Assembly (NCBI GenBank): GCA_017461985.1 | Contig: JAFTSA010000008.1 | Location: 62,001 to 126,000 of the forward strand | From: Clostridia bacterium | Lineage (GTDB): Bacteria > Bacillota > Clostridia > Christensenellales > CAG-917 | Length of the DNA stretch: 64,000 bases | Direction: 5' to 3' | Part shown: piece by piece, positions 54,555-62,776 of the stretch | Layout of the letters: the number at the start of each line of letters is the position of its first letter | How positions within the stretch are numbered: position 1 is the first letter of the stretch | Notes under the pieces: generated by a model | Told to the model about the DNA's origin: nothing | Databases searched by the model: none | The model's input: only the letters and a program-made list of their open reading frames with translations | Position numbers and translations under genes: made by a program

Positions 54555-55382
54555 ATGAAAAAAGCAGCACTTATCATTGTTTCAATCCTTCTCATCGCAC
54601 TTGTCGCAGTCACCTTCGTCGCTTGCTCAACCGCAACCGTGCAAGGTCAACTGAGAGACGTGTGGCGTCCTTATGAGAAATACACCTACTCCGTCACTGA
54701 CGGCGACAACCTTGGCACATACGTGGTTGAAATCATCCACAACGAGGACAAAAACGTCACCATCGGCACTGTCAACCTTGAAAACGTGTCAAAGGGCATC
54801 ATCATCAACGGTCACCTCACCATCGGCGGAACAGAATATATCACCTCTTGCTACGTCCAACTCATCAGCGGAAGCAGTTATCTCATTCCTAGAGCAAGCT
54901 ACAAAAAGCAAATCGTGGACGGCAACGTCACCCTTGAACTGGGTGGCACTTACGCAGACGGCAAATACAACTACAGTGGCACAGAAAACGGCGTGGTGAA
55001 AGACGGCTCAATCGCCCTTGCATCACCCTACTATGACAACAACGAAATCCATCAACTCCTTCGTGGCGTCAATGGTCTAACAACTGGTTTCAGTTTCTCA
55101 TTCAACGTGCCTGTCACAATCGGTGAATCAAGCTCTGCATCCCTCAGCGCATCTTGCTCCGCAGTGGAGACAGTCAACTATGGCGACACTCCCACCGAAT
55201 GCTATGTTGTGGCTCTTGCTCGCTCAACCAAAGTCGCAGGCAAGTCACACAAACTGTACTACTCAACAAAGCCCATCAAGGTGGACGGCTGGGATCTTCC
55301 TAACGTGCTTGTTCAATTTGTTGAGCCCACCGCAGACGGCGACGTGTATTACACACTGACTTCAATCTCATTGACAAAATAA
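54555..55382 (+). CDS. Lipoprotein of unknown function
   Basis: A 275-residue lipoprotein with lipobox TFVAC. The mature protein is beta-rich (YTYSVTDGDNLGTYVVEI, LYYSTKPIKVDGWDLPN) and hydrophilic; no enzyme motif is seen. The repeated strand pattern recalls substrate-binding or lipid-handling beta barrels, but no family is recognised. Its signal peptide resembles that of the lipoprotein at 31473 and it too lacks a ribosome binding site. A strong terminator follows. Confidence 0.78.
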   Translation: MKKAALIIVSILLIALVAVTFVACSTATVQGQLRDVWRPYEKYTYSVTDGDNLGTYVVEIIHNEDKNVTIGTVNLENVSKGIIINGHLTIGGTEYITSCYVQLISGSSYLIPRASYKKQIVDGNVTLELGGTYADGKYNYSGTENGVVKDGSIALASPYYDNNEIHQLLRGVNGLTTGFSFSFNVPVTIGESSSASLSASCSAVETVNYGDTPTECYVVALARSTKVAGKSHKLYYSTKPIKVDGWDLPNVLVQFVEPTADGDVYYTLTSISLTK

Positions 55383-55393
55383 GCAACTGATTA

Positions 55394-55428
55394 TAAAAAA
55401 GAGCCACTCAACCGAGTGGCTTTTTTGT
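55394..55428. terminator. Terminator with GCCACTC stem
   Basis: Arms GCCACTC/GAGTGGC with loop AACC and T-runs on both strands. A variant of the recurrent GGCACTC terminators, with the same loop as that at 26604. Confidence 0.88.
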
Positions 55429-55430
55429 TA

Positions 55431-55508
55431 TATTGCTTCGAGTGATATTGCCTTCGGCAGTTATATTTGCCTCAGGCAAGTTGTATTCACCTTCGGTGAG
55501 TTGTGGTA
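55431..55508. repeat. Array of four small hairpins with changing stems
   Basis: Four units of about 20 bases share flanks TATT...AGTT/AGTGA but have different short stems around a CTTCG or CTCAG centre: GCTTCGA, GCC-TTC-GGC, TGCC-TCA-GGCA and CACC-TTC-GGTG. Stems vary in a pairing-preserving way, as in tandem hairpin repeats known from Clostridia genomes (from memory). Confidence 0.7.
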
Positions 55509-55541
55509 TGATTATATAATTTTACCTTAAATAAATTATTG

Positions 55542-56111
55542 CTATTTATTACAGGCGACGTCTTTTTTTGACAGTGCGTCCAAGAGTTTTTCTTTCAGGT
55601 CGCAGACGGCGCTATCCCCTTGGGATAGCCTCTCCACTTCACTTTTGAAAGTCTCTTCACTTTCACTGACGTCATCGCCCGTGGCAAGTGAGAAATCTCT
55701 ACTCAAAAACCTTTCAATTTCAAGCCGTGTGGACACTGCCACACTTTCAACGTTCAAAGCGTCTTCTTGAAAACCATACCTCTCTTTCATCTCTTGATAC
55801 ACCCCTGTCCACTTTGCCCTAAACAGGCTCAATCTGTCCATCTCCATGGCGTAGCGGAATTTTAGGTCTGCAGTCATCTTCTCTGCCTTTTCGGTGGCGG
55901 ATATGATTGCTGAGGATATTTGCCCTTCTCTTTCACGATACTCCTTCAGTTGACGTTTTAGGTCGCTTATTTCGTTTACTAGTTCCACAATCCTCTCCCT
56001 TTGTTGGGCGTGGATTTTTTCATTTTTGTCCGCCTCTAAATTGAGGAAATTGTCAACCTCTGCTATGTCGTATCCTTTTCTTGTCACCTTGAATTTAAGT
56101 TGCTTTTTCAT
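55542..56111 (-). CDS. divIVA: DivIVA-domain protein
   Basis: DivIVA proteins bind curved membrane and recruit division or sporulation factors. The 189-residue protein starts with the lipid-binding motif (FKVTRKGYDIAEVDNFLNLEADKNEK), followed by a coiled coil (about 32-75) and a second helical region. It is somewhat longer than Bacillus DivIVA (164). The leader has a terminator-type hairpin and an inverted repeat that covers the ribosome binding site. Other DivIVA-like proteins such as GpsB share the first motif, so the exact role is open. Confidence 0.82.
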   Translation of the reverse strand: MKKQLKFKVTRKGYDIAEVDNFLNLEADKNEKIHAQQRERIVELVNEISDLKRQLKEYREREGQISSAIISATEKAEKMTADLKFRYAMEMDRLSLFRAKWTGVYQEMKERYGFQEDALNVESVAVSTRLEIERFLSRDFSLATGDDVSESEETFKSEVERLSQGDSAVCDLKEKLLDALSKKDVACNK

Positions 56112-56114
56112 ATT

Positions 56115-56183
56115 AACTCCAAAAAAAATTCTCTCTCAATTATGACTGAGAGAGAATAAAAACTTTTGCCTTTTGTTGGAGTT
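56115..56183 (-). promoter_or_regulatory. Inverted repeat that can hide the divIVA ribosome binding site
   Basis: AACTCCAA in the leader (minus strand, 56183-56176) is the exact complement of TTGGAGTT (56122-56115), which contains the divIVA Shine-Dalgarno. The pairing would enclose the terminator hairpin at 56121-56157 as an inner stem. Confidence 0.55.
56121..56157 (-). terminator. Terminator between pncB and divIVA
   Basis: Arms ATTCTCTCTCA/TGAGAGAGAAT with an eight-base loop, followed on the minus strand by a T-run that runs straight into the divIVA ribosome binding site. divIVA expression must come from read-through or be regulated here. Confidence 0.85.
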
Positions 56184-56210
56184 TTGTGTCTAATACACTC
56201 GTTTTTTGAC

Positions 56211-57626
56211 TTATCTTCCGCCAAGGAGTTTGTGCTTCAACTTCCACATATTGTCTGACAAGTCCACCTTGTACTCTTGAGTGTTGGTGACACGGCGGTA
56301 TTCGGGGAAGAATTCGCCCTTGGATTTGTCGCAGTATTCACCGATTTCCTTGAGAGAAGGTATATCGTACACCAGTTTGCCGTCCTTGAACACGTCCACC
56401 ATAAGTTCCTTCAATTCATACTTATCAAAAGTGGTCTTCTTCCAAGTTTGCTCAGGGTGATAGACTGTGAGGGGTTTTGAGGTGTCAAACTCGTCGTCGT
56501 GGAGGCAAATAAGGTCCGCCGCCGCCATACCGTCAACAAGAACGCGGACTGTCTTTTTAAGTCCGGGGTTGGTGGTCTTTTCGGGGCTGTTGCTCACCTT
56601 GATTTTGGGGATCATCTTGCCATCTTCCTCTATTGCGGACAACTTGTAGACACCACCGAGGGCTGCGTTGTTGAAAGAGGTGATAAGCTTTGTGCCTATG
56701 CCGTAGACGTCAATCTTTGCATCTTGTTGAGCAAGGGCAAGGAGCACCTTTTCATCAATATCGTTGGACACGAATATCTTTGCTTCGGGGAAACCTGCTT
56801 CGTCCAGCATCTTTCTTGCTTGACGGCTGAGGTATGCAAGGTCACCGCTGTCAAGACGGATGCCAAGGGGTTTGTGTCCGCCGGCTTTCAGTTTGTTGAA
56901 AACTCTTATTGCGTTGGGCACACCACTCTTCAAAGTGTCGTAGGTGTCCACAAGGAGAAGACAGCTGTCGGGATAGACCTTGGCGTATGCCTCAAATGCG
57001 TCGTACTCTGTGGGGAAAGACATAACCCAGCTGTGGGAGTGAGTGCCTTTCACTTCTATACCGAACATTTGACCTGCAAGGACGTTGGACGTTGAACGGC
57101 AACCACCGATATAGGCGGCTCTTGCGCCGTACAAACCTGCATCAGGGCCTTGTGCTCTACGGAGACCAAACTCAGATATTGCACCTTTGGTGCACTCGCA
57201 AAGACGAGATGCAGTTGTGGCGATGAGGGTTTGGTGATTGATTATGTTGAGGAGAGCCGTTTCAACGAGCTGCGCCTCAAACATAGGGGCAATCACCGTC
57301 ATAATAGGCTCGTTGGGGAAAATGAGGGTGCCTTCGGGCACTGCCTTGATATCCCCTGTAAAGCGGAACTTTTTAAGTTCATTTAGGAACTCCTCACCGA
57401 ATATACCCAGTGAGCGGAGATAATCAATGTCATCGTCGTCAAAGTGCAGGTTCTTCACGTAGTCAATCGCTTGTTCAAGACCTGCCACAATTGCGTAGGA
57501 ATAGCCGTTTGACCCACGATAAAAAAGGTCAAAGGCGGCTTTTTGATTTTGTGTGCCACACTTGAAGTAGCCGTTTATCATTGTAAGTTGATAAAGGTCT
57601 GTGAGCATTGTAAGATTTCTTGCCAT
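56211..57626 (-). CDS. pncB: Nicotinate phosphoribosyltransferase
   Basis: Converts nicotinate and PRPP to nicotinate mononucleotide, the salvage entry to NAD. The 471-residue protein starts [16 protein letters not shown] and has the substrate motif [12 protein letters not shown], the RRAQGPDAG and [13 protein letters not shown] signatures, and the PRPP region [17 protein letters not shown]. The ATG at 57626 follows GAGGCG. Spacing to lgt upstream is about 60 bases. Confidence 0.95.
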   Translation of the reverse strand: MARNLTMLTDLYQLTMINGYFKCGTQNQKAAFDLFYRGSNGYSYAIVAGLEQAIDYVKNLHFDDDDIDYLRSLGIFGEEFLNELKKFRFTGDIKAVPEGTLIFPNEPIMTVIAPMFEAQLVETALLNIINHQTLIATTASRLCECTKGAISEFGLRRAQGPDAGLYGARAAYIGGCRSTSNVLAGQMFGIEVKGTHSHSWVMSFPTEYDAFEAYAKVYPDSCLLLVDTYDTLKSGVPNAIRVFNKLKAGGHKPLGIRLDSGDLAYLSRQARKMLDEAGFPEAKIFVSNDIDEKVLLALAQQDAKIDVYGIGTKLITSFNNAALGGVYKLSAIEEDGKMIPKIKVSNSPEKTTNPGLKKTVRVLVDGMAAADLICLHDDEFDTSKPLTVYHPEQTWKKTTFDKYELKELMVDVFKDGKLVYDIPSLKEIGEYCDKSKGEFFPEYRRVTNTQEYKVDLSDNMWKLKHKLLGGR

Positions 57627-57686
57627 ATTTCGCCTCAATATGTATAAATTGTTATTTACAGAAACCGCTACAAAGAGTGTTTTCGA

Positions 57687-58814
57687 TTATTTTTCAAGGG
57701 GTGACTGGAAGTTTTCGGGTGTTGTCTCCTCGACCTCTACCTTCTTTACGGGGACTTCCAGTCCACGTTTAGGGCAATTTGAGGGCGCAAAGTGAACGGG
57801 GGCAACGGTGAAGGTGTCGTCAATGCCGTAGAATTTTCTTGCAACCTTGCCACACTTTTCAATGATTTTTACTGAAACAAGATAGTTTTTCACTTCCCAG
57901 TTTGAGAAATAGACGTCACCAAAAATGCCGTCTTTCATTGCGTTGTTGATTTTCTTAAATGCCATATGATTTTCGCAAGCAAGGATAAACACTCCTGCCA
58001 AAACCACGGCAAAAGGCACAACCACAAAGCAAGCGATTTGTGTCACGGGCACTGCGTCGATGCGGACGTATTCAAGAAGTCCTCTGCCAAGGAAATACCA
58101 GAAGAAATAGAAGAAGGCAAGGATGCCTGGGTATCTCTTGTTTTTGCGCCACACCACAAATGCGATTGCTGCGCCGATTGCATTCCAACACATCTCGTAG
58201 AAGAAGGTTGCAGCAAACCAACCGGGAGTGTTTGAATACACCAAATCGTGATATTCAGGCTCTACACCGCTGGGGTTGTCGATGTACACCGAGAAGGGGA
58301 ATTTTTCGGGGATTCCAAGCATTGATGCAGGCTTGCCAAAAGCCTCTTGGTTGATGAAGTTGCCCACTCTGCCAAAGAGTTGTCCAACGAGAAGTGCAGG
58401 CACAACAAGGTCCACGATTTGACCGAAGTTTGCCTTTTTGCGTTTGCGAATCCAAAACAAAATGACGCCGACAAGACCGCCCAAAATGCCACCGATGATG
58501 GTGATGCCACCATCCCAAATTGCAATCATATTGACAAAGGCGTCAGTGCTGTTTTCCTTCCAGTCGGCGGAGTTGAAATACTCCTCGGGACGGACCATAA
58601 CGTACAGCAGTCTTGCCATGACAACTGCAAGGGGAATCACCCACAAGAAGAACTCGATCGCATCGTCAAAGTTGAGGTTGATGCGCTTACACTGTGACAG
58701 CACAATGAGGAGACCTGTCAGCATGCCGAGGACGATGAGTATGCCATACCATGCCACCTCGACACTGCCGATCCTAAATGCTATTCTGTCTATTGCTGAA
58801 AGAAGATTTGTCAT
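57687..58814 (-). CDS. lgt: Prolipoprotein diacylglyceryl transferase
   Basis: Lgt attaches diacylglycerol to the lipobox cysteine of exported lipoproteins, at least seven of which are encoded in this window. The 375-residue membrane protein has about seven helices and the signature GRVGNFINQEAFG. The last 80 residues or so are a soluble tail (EKCGKVARKFYGIDDTFTVA, then Pro-rich KKVEVEETTPEN) not found in short homologues. The ATG at 58814 has AGGAG six bases upstream; an ATG at 58820 is too close. It follows galK by nine bases, an unusual operon partner. Confidence 0.94.
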   Translation of the reverse strand: MTNLLSAIDRIAFRIGSVEVAWYGILIVLGMLTGLLIVLSQCKRINLNFDDAIEFFLWVIPLAVVMARLLYVMVRPEEYFNSADWKENSTDAFVNMIAIWDGGITIIGGILGGLVGVILFWIRKRKKANFGQIVDLVVPALLVGQLFGRVGNFINQEAFGKPASMLGIPEKFPFSVYIDNPSGVEPEYHDLVYSNTPGWFAATFFYEMCWNAIGAAIAFVVWRKNKRYPGILAFFYFFWYFLGRGLLEYVRIDAVPVTQIACFVVVPFAVVLAGVFILACENHMAFKKINNAMKDGIFGDVYFSNWEVKNYLVSVKIIEKCGKVARKFYGIDDTFTVAPVHFAPSNCPKRGLEVPVKKVEVEETTPENFQSPLEK

Positions 58815-58823
58815 AGTCATCTC

Positions 58824-60074
58824 CTAAAAAACTCTGGTTGCGCCACTTGAGCGAATTGAGAGTTTGAACACGTTGTTTTCACCAAACAAGGACTTGAACT
58901 TGTCATTTGCATCATTTGAACTTGCTTTTTTGACAAATACAAGGATTGTGCCAGCAAAGCCACCACCGTGAACGCGCTTGCCCACAACGCCGTCAATGAC
59001 TGCCACTCTATCAAGAGCATCTTCAAGGGCGTGTGATTTTCCTTTGGGTGAATAGAGGTTTTGAAGTTTATATCTGCTGCTTTCTCCGCTTTCGTTGACG
59101 GCATCAAGAAATGCCTGTTCATCACCACGGACGACGGCATCGAATGCTCTTTCAACACGGAGGTTTTCTTCATAATAATGTTCGGCACGAAGGATTGCTC
59201 TATCGCTTACTTTTCCAACAAGATTTGCCTTTTCTTCATAGAACTTTTCAGGGGCAACGTCACGGAGAAGTTTGCCACCAAGCACCTCTGCCACTGACTT
59301 CATTTCGGCAGGGATTGCAGCGTAGTCGTCAGTGAGGTCACAGTGGTCTCCGCCTGTTGCGATGACGTAGACGTCAAGGTCGTCAAACTTCCAATCTGCG
59401 CCGGTGATTTCGGGGTTTTCAAATGAATAAAAATCAATCTTGTTGACGCCACCAAGAGAGATTGCGCTTTGGTCCATAAGTCCACAGGGTTTGCCAAAGA
59501 AAGCACACTCGGAGTATTGTGATGCCTTTGCCTTGAAAACCTTGTCAAGCTGACCGTCGTTGTAGAGCACGTTGAGGATTTCTGCAATCAAAAGTTCAAA
59601 TGCGCTTGATGATGAAACACCGCTTCCCTTAGGCACGTTTGAGGTGGTGTAGGCATTGAATCCGCCCACCTTTTTGCCTGCGCGAATATAATAGTCCAAC
59701 ACGCCCTTGATGATGGCGGTTGACGTGCCAACTTCACTCATTTTGAAGGTGACGTCGTTGACGTCCACGTTCATTGCAGGATAGCCGTGGGATTTGATCA
59801 TAATCTTGCCATCGTCACGGCGAGACACTGCGCTAAGTGTGTCGACGGTGATTGCGGCGCAAAGCACTTTGCCTGCATTGTGGTCGGTGTGATTGCCAAC
59901 GATTTCAATTCTGCCAGAAGCGGAATAAAACTCCTCAGGTTCAAAGCCCAGTTCCTTCACGTGCATATCCACAAGACCTTGATAGGTCTTGACGATTTCA
60001 TCATTGTATTCACCGTAAAGGTCACGGCAGATGGTCTTGAAGTTGTTGCTTTCAAAAATCTTGTCAAAAGGCAT
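58824..60074 (-). CDS. galK: Galactokinase
   Basis: Phosphorylates galactose to galactose 1-phosphate, the substrate of GalT encoded divergently. The 416-residue GHMP kinase has the galactose-binding signature GRIEIVGNHTDHN, the ATP loop PKGSGVSSSSAFE and the third motif VHGGGFAGTILVF. The first motif has Asn-His where most have Glu-His, and the N-terminus is about 30 residues longer than usual. It begins an operon with lgt. Other GHMP kinases are less likely given galT. Confidence 0.92.
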   Translation of the reverse strand: MPFDKIFESNNFKTICRDLYGEYNDEIVKTYQGLVDMHVKELGFEPEEFYSASGRIEIVGNHTDHNAGKVLCAAITVDTLSAVSRRDDGKIMIKSHGYPAMNVDVNDVTFKMSEVGTSTAIIKGVLDYYIRAGKKVGGFNAYTTSNVPKGSGVSSSSAFELLIAEILNVLYNDGQLDKVFKAKASQYSECAFFGKPCGLMDQSAISLGGVNKIDFYSFENPEITGADWKFDDLDVYVIATGGDHCDLTDDYAAIPAEMKSVAEVLGGKLLRDVAPEKFYEEKANLVGKVSDRAILRAEHYYEENLRVERAFDAVVRGDEQAFLDAVNESGESSRYKLQNLYSPKGKSHALEDALDRVAVIDGVVGKRVHGGGFAGTILVFVKKASSNDANDKFKSLFGENNVFKLSIRSSGATRVF

Positions 60075-60116
60075 TGCAATTCTCTTCCTTAGGATATATA
60101 ATAACTACGTTATTTT

Positions 60117-60145
60117 ATTTTACCACAGAGCAAATCCATTTGCAA
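60117..60145 (-). promoter_or_regulatory. Promoter of galK-lgt
   Basis: Minus-strand TTGCAA (60145-60140), 17-base spacer, TAAAAT (60122-60117). Confidence 0.7.
60130..60143. promoter_or_regulatory. Candidate operator GCAAATCCATTTGC
   Basis: A 14-bp inverted repeat with six-base arms lies in the spacer and -35 of the galK promoter and upstream of galT. Its place suggests a LacI/GalR-like or other repressor site controlling both divergent genes. Confidence 0.5.
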
Positions 60146-60181
60146 CACAAAATATATTTTGCTTTTCGTTTTGGAGGATAT

Positions 60182-61714
60182 ATGCCCAGAAAATCAACCG
60201 AAGAACTTGTAAGACGTAATATAAAACGTCTTGTTGACCACGCAGTCAAGCATCTTGAACTTGCCGACCTTGACGTGATTTACGCCGAAAACGAGCTTCT
60301 AAACCTGTTTTCAGTCACCGAGCCCTACGTGGGTGACATTGGCAAATATGAACTTTATCAAGTTCTTGACGAACTCTTTGATGTTGCAGTCAAGAGAAAA
60401 ATGTATCTTGAAAGTGATCGCGCCCTCTTTGAAGGCAGAGTGATGGGCGTGCTTATGCCCCGTCCTATGGCCGTTGTTGAAAGATTTGACAACATCGCAG
60501 CCCACAAAGGCTCTCGTGAAGCGGCAAAGTGGCTTCAAGCACTTGAAGAAAACTCCACCTATCTCCGCCGTCCCGACCTTGACAAAAACATCAAGTGGGA
60601 ACACGAAAACAAAGAGCGTGGCAACGTCATCGTCACAATCAACCTTGCAAAACCCGAAAAGACCGCAGAAGAAGTTGAACGTGCAAAAAATGCAAAAACA
60701 GGATATCCCAAGTGTGTCCTCTGTGGTGAAAACATTGGATATTTTGGCAACGCCGGTCAACCTGCAAGACAACATATCCGCATAATCCCTCTTGAACTTG
60801 ACGGCGAAGATTGGTTCATGCAATTCTCACCCTATGAATATTTCCCTGAACACGTCATCGCAATTTCACGTGAGCATCGTCCTATGAAACTGACCAGTGC
60901 ATCTTTCCGCCGTATGGTTGACTTTGTGGACCTCTTCCCCGAATACTTCATCGGCTCAAACGCACCCCTCCCCATAGTAGGTGGCTCAGTGCTTGCTCAC
61001 GACCACTATCAAGGCGGAAGCAAGGCATTGCCCGTGTTCAATCGTCCTGCAAGAAAATATTATCTTGCAAAGGACTTTGCCGACTGCAACGTGTCCATAG
61101 TTGACTGGTACAACTCAATCGTCCGCATTGAGGGCAAAAACAAAAATCAAGTGACTGCCCTTGCTGAAAAATTCCGCTCCGCTTGGGACAACTACACCGA
61201 CGAAAGTGTTGAGGTCATCTCATCAACAACCGCTCAACACAACACCGTCACCCCCATTGCATATCTCAACAACGACGGTGAATACACAGTGATACTTATC
61301 CTTCGCAACAACCGCACAGACGAGGCTCGTCCTCACGGCATCTTCCACCCCACTGCGGATATGCACAACATCAAGCAAGAGTCCATCGGCATCATCGAGG
61401 CAATGGGCCTCTTCATCCTCCCCGGACGTCTTGCAAAAGAGTGCACTGAAATCAAAAATATCTTGACAGGAGCAACCCCTCTTGACTTCAAGGCATTGTC
61501 TGAAAACAGCAATCCTCTTTCAAAACATCTCGGCATGATTGCACAACTGACAGCAACCTATGGCACATCCCTCAGTGAGGAAAAAGCAGGTGACGTCATC
61601 ACCGACTATATCAACACAACTTGTGAAAAGATTTTGGATTGCACCGCCGTGTTCAAGAGTGATGAAAAGGGTCAAGAAGCCTTTGACAAGTTCATCAACT
61701 CAGTCATCGGTTAA
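60182..61714 (+). CDS. galT: UDP-glucose-hexose-1-phosphate uridylyltransferase, class II
   Basis: Swaps UMP between UDP-glucose and galactose 1-phosphate in the Leloir pathway. The 510-residue protein is of the Firmicute class (GalT family 2), with HIRIIPLELDGEDWFMQFSPYEYFPEHVIAI, GGSVLAHDHYQGGSKALP and the C-terminal ARPHGIFHPTADMHNIK. The ATG at 60182 has GGAGG upstream; the longer frame begins inside galK and is rejected. galE and a mutarotase are not in the window. Confidence 0.94.
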   Translation: MPRKSTEELVRRNIKRLVDHAVKHLELADLDVIYAENELLNLFSVTEPYVGDIGKYELYQVLDELFDVAVKRKMYLESDRALFEGRVMGVLMPRPMAVVERFDNIAAHKGSREAAKWLQALEENSTYLRRPDLDKNIKWEHENKERGNVIVTINLAKPEKTAEEVERAKNAKTGYPKCVLCGENIGYFGNAGQPARQHIRIIPLELDGEDWFMQFSPYEYFPEHVIAISREHRPMKLTSASFRRMVDFVDLFPEYFIGSNAPLPIVGGSVLAHDHYQGGSKALPVFNRPARKYYLAKDFADCNVSIVDWYNSIVRIEGKNKNQVTALAEKFRSAWDNYTDESVEVISSTTAQHNTVTPIAYLNNDGEYTVILILRNNRTDEARPHGIFHPTADMHNIKQESIGIIEAMGLFILPGRLAKECTEIKNILTGATPLDFKALSENSNPLSKHLGMIAQLTATYGTSLSEEKAGDVITDYINTTCEKILDCTAVFKSDEKGQEAFDKFINSVIG

Positions 61715-61737
61715 GGAAATCAAACACAATGATCCAA

Positions 61738-61773
61738 CAAAAAAACGGCTTCAAATGAAGTCGTTTTCTTTTT
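61738..61773. terminator. Bidirectional terminator between galT and recR
   Basis: Arms ACGGCTTCA/TGAAGTCGT (one G-T pair) flanked by A- and T-runs on both sides. It can end galT (+) and the dnaX-ybaB-recR message (-). Confidence 0.85.
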
Positions 61774-61843
61774 GCTTTGATTTTGTTATTTTTGCAAAAT
61801 ACGGTGTTTATCTTGCAATTTTCACCAAATAAACTGCCGTTTT

Positions 61844-62431
61844 TTACAATTCAATTCTGCTTGACAAGGCACGTGACAGGGTGCTTTCATCAGCGTATTC
61901 AATGACTGATCCCTCAGGCAGTCCTCTTGCAATTCTTGTCACCTTGACGCCTAGAGGCTTCACAAGACGAGCGATGTACATTGCCGTTGCTTCACCTTCA
62001 ACGTCGGGGTTGGTGGCAAGGATAACTTCCTCTACGTCAGGGGTGAGACGAGCAAGAAGTTCCTTGATGCGGATGTCGTTGGGACCTATCTTTTCCATAG
62101 GAGAAATGACGCCGTGAAGGACGTGATACACTCCCTTGAAGTCCTTGACTTTTTCAAGGGCGGTTATGTCACGAGGCTCTTTGACAACGCATATTGTTTT
62201 GGGGCTTCTTGTGGCGCAAATGTCACAGACGTCATGCTCTGTGAAGTTGCCACAAACACTGCAAAAGTGGACGTTTTCTTTGAGGGTGGCAATGGCTTCT
62301 GCCAACTCCTTTACGTCCTCGTCCGTTGAGTTGAGGACAGCGTAGGCATATCTTGCCGCTGTCTTTTCACCCACTGACGGCAGTTTTGAAAAAGCCGCTA
62401 TAAGTCTTGAAAGGGGCTCGATATATTTCAT
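61844..62431 (-). CDS. recR: Recombination protein RecR
   Basis: RecR acts with RecO (and RecF) to load RecA on gapped DNA. The 195-residue protein has the helix-hairpin-helix (SKLPSVGEKTAARYAY), a zinc finger (CSVCGNFTEHDVCDIC), and a TOPRIM domain with VVKEPRDITALE and ATNPDVEGEATA, plus RIARGLPEGSVIEYAD. The start overlaps the ybaB stop by one base (TAATG). Last gene of the dnaX-ybaB-recR group. Confidence 0.97.
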   Translation of the reverse strand: MKYIEPLSRLIAAFSKLPSVGEKTAARYAYAVLNSTDEDVKELAEAIATLKENVHFCSVCGNFTEHDVCDICATRSPKTICVVKEPRDITALEKVKDFKGVYHVLHGVISPMEKIGPNDIRIKELLARLTPDVEEVILATNPDVEGEATAMYIARLVKPLGVKVTRIARGLPEGSVIEYADESTLSRALSSRIEL

Positions 62432-62754
62432 TAGAACATTCCACCTGCGCCGGCAAGAGGTCCAAGCAATTCATTTGAAAGTTCGTCTGCTTGTGCCATT
62501 GCATCGTTGAGTGCGGCAAGCACCATATCTTCAAGCATTTCAACGTCATCGGGATCAACTGCTTCGGGGTCAATGGTCACTGCAACGGGAGTCTTGTTGC
62601 CCTTCAAAGTGACTTCAACCATACCACCTGCTGCCGTGCCGGTGACTTCTTCTTCTGCAAGTTGTTCTTGTGCTTGTTGCAGTTTTCTTTGCATTGCTTG
62701 TGCTTGCTTCATGATTTGTTGCATATTTCCGCCGCCAAATCCGCCGTATCCCAT
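62431..62754 (-). CDS. ybaB: YbaB/EbfC nucleoid-associated protein
   Basis: A 107-residue DNA-binding protein of the YbaB/EbfC family, thought to help nucleoid organisation and recombination. The glycine-rich start ([18 protein letters not shown]) leads into the helical dimer arm, then [27 protein letters not shown]. It lies between dnaX and recR as in most bacteria. Confidence 0.96.
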   Translation of the reverse strand: MGYGGFGGGNMQQIMKQAQAMQRKLQQAQEQLAEEEVTGTAAGGMVEVTLKGNKTPVAVTIDPEAVDPDDVEMLEDMVLAALNDAMAQADELSNELLGPLAGAGGMF

Positions 62755-62776
62755 ATTATCTCCTTTGAGCGTTGCT

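Noticed and set aside
60074..60181. 36-residue extension of GalT
   Set aside because: It begins in the galK start region and covers promoter and operator sequence; GGAGG precedes the ATG at 60182.
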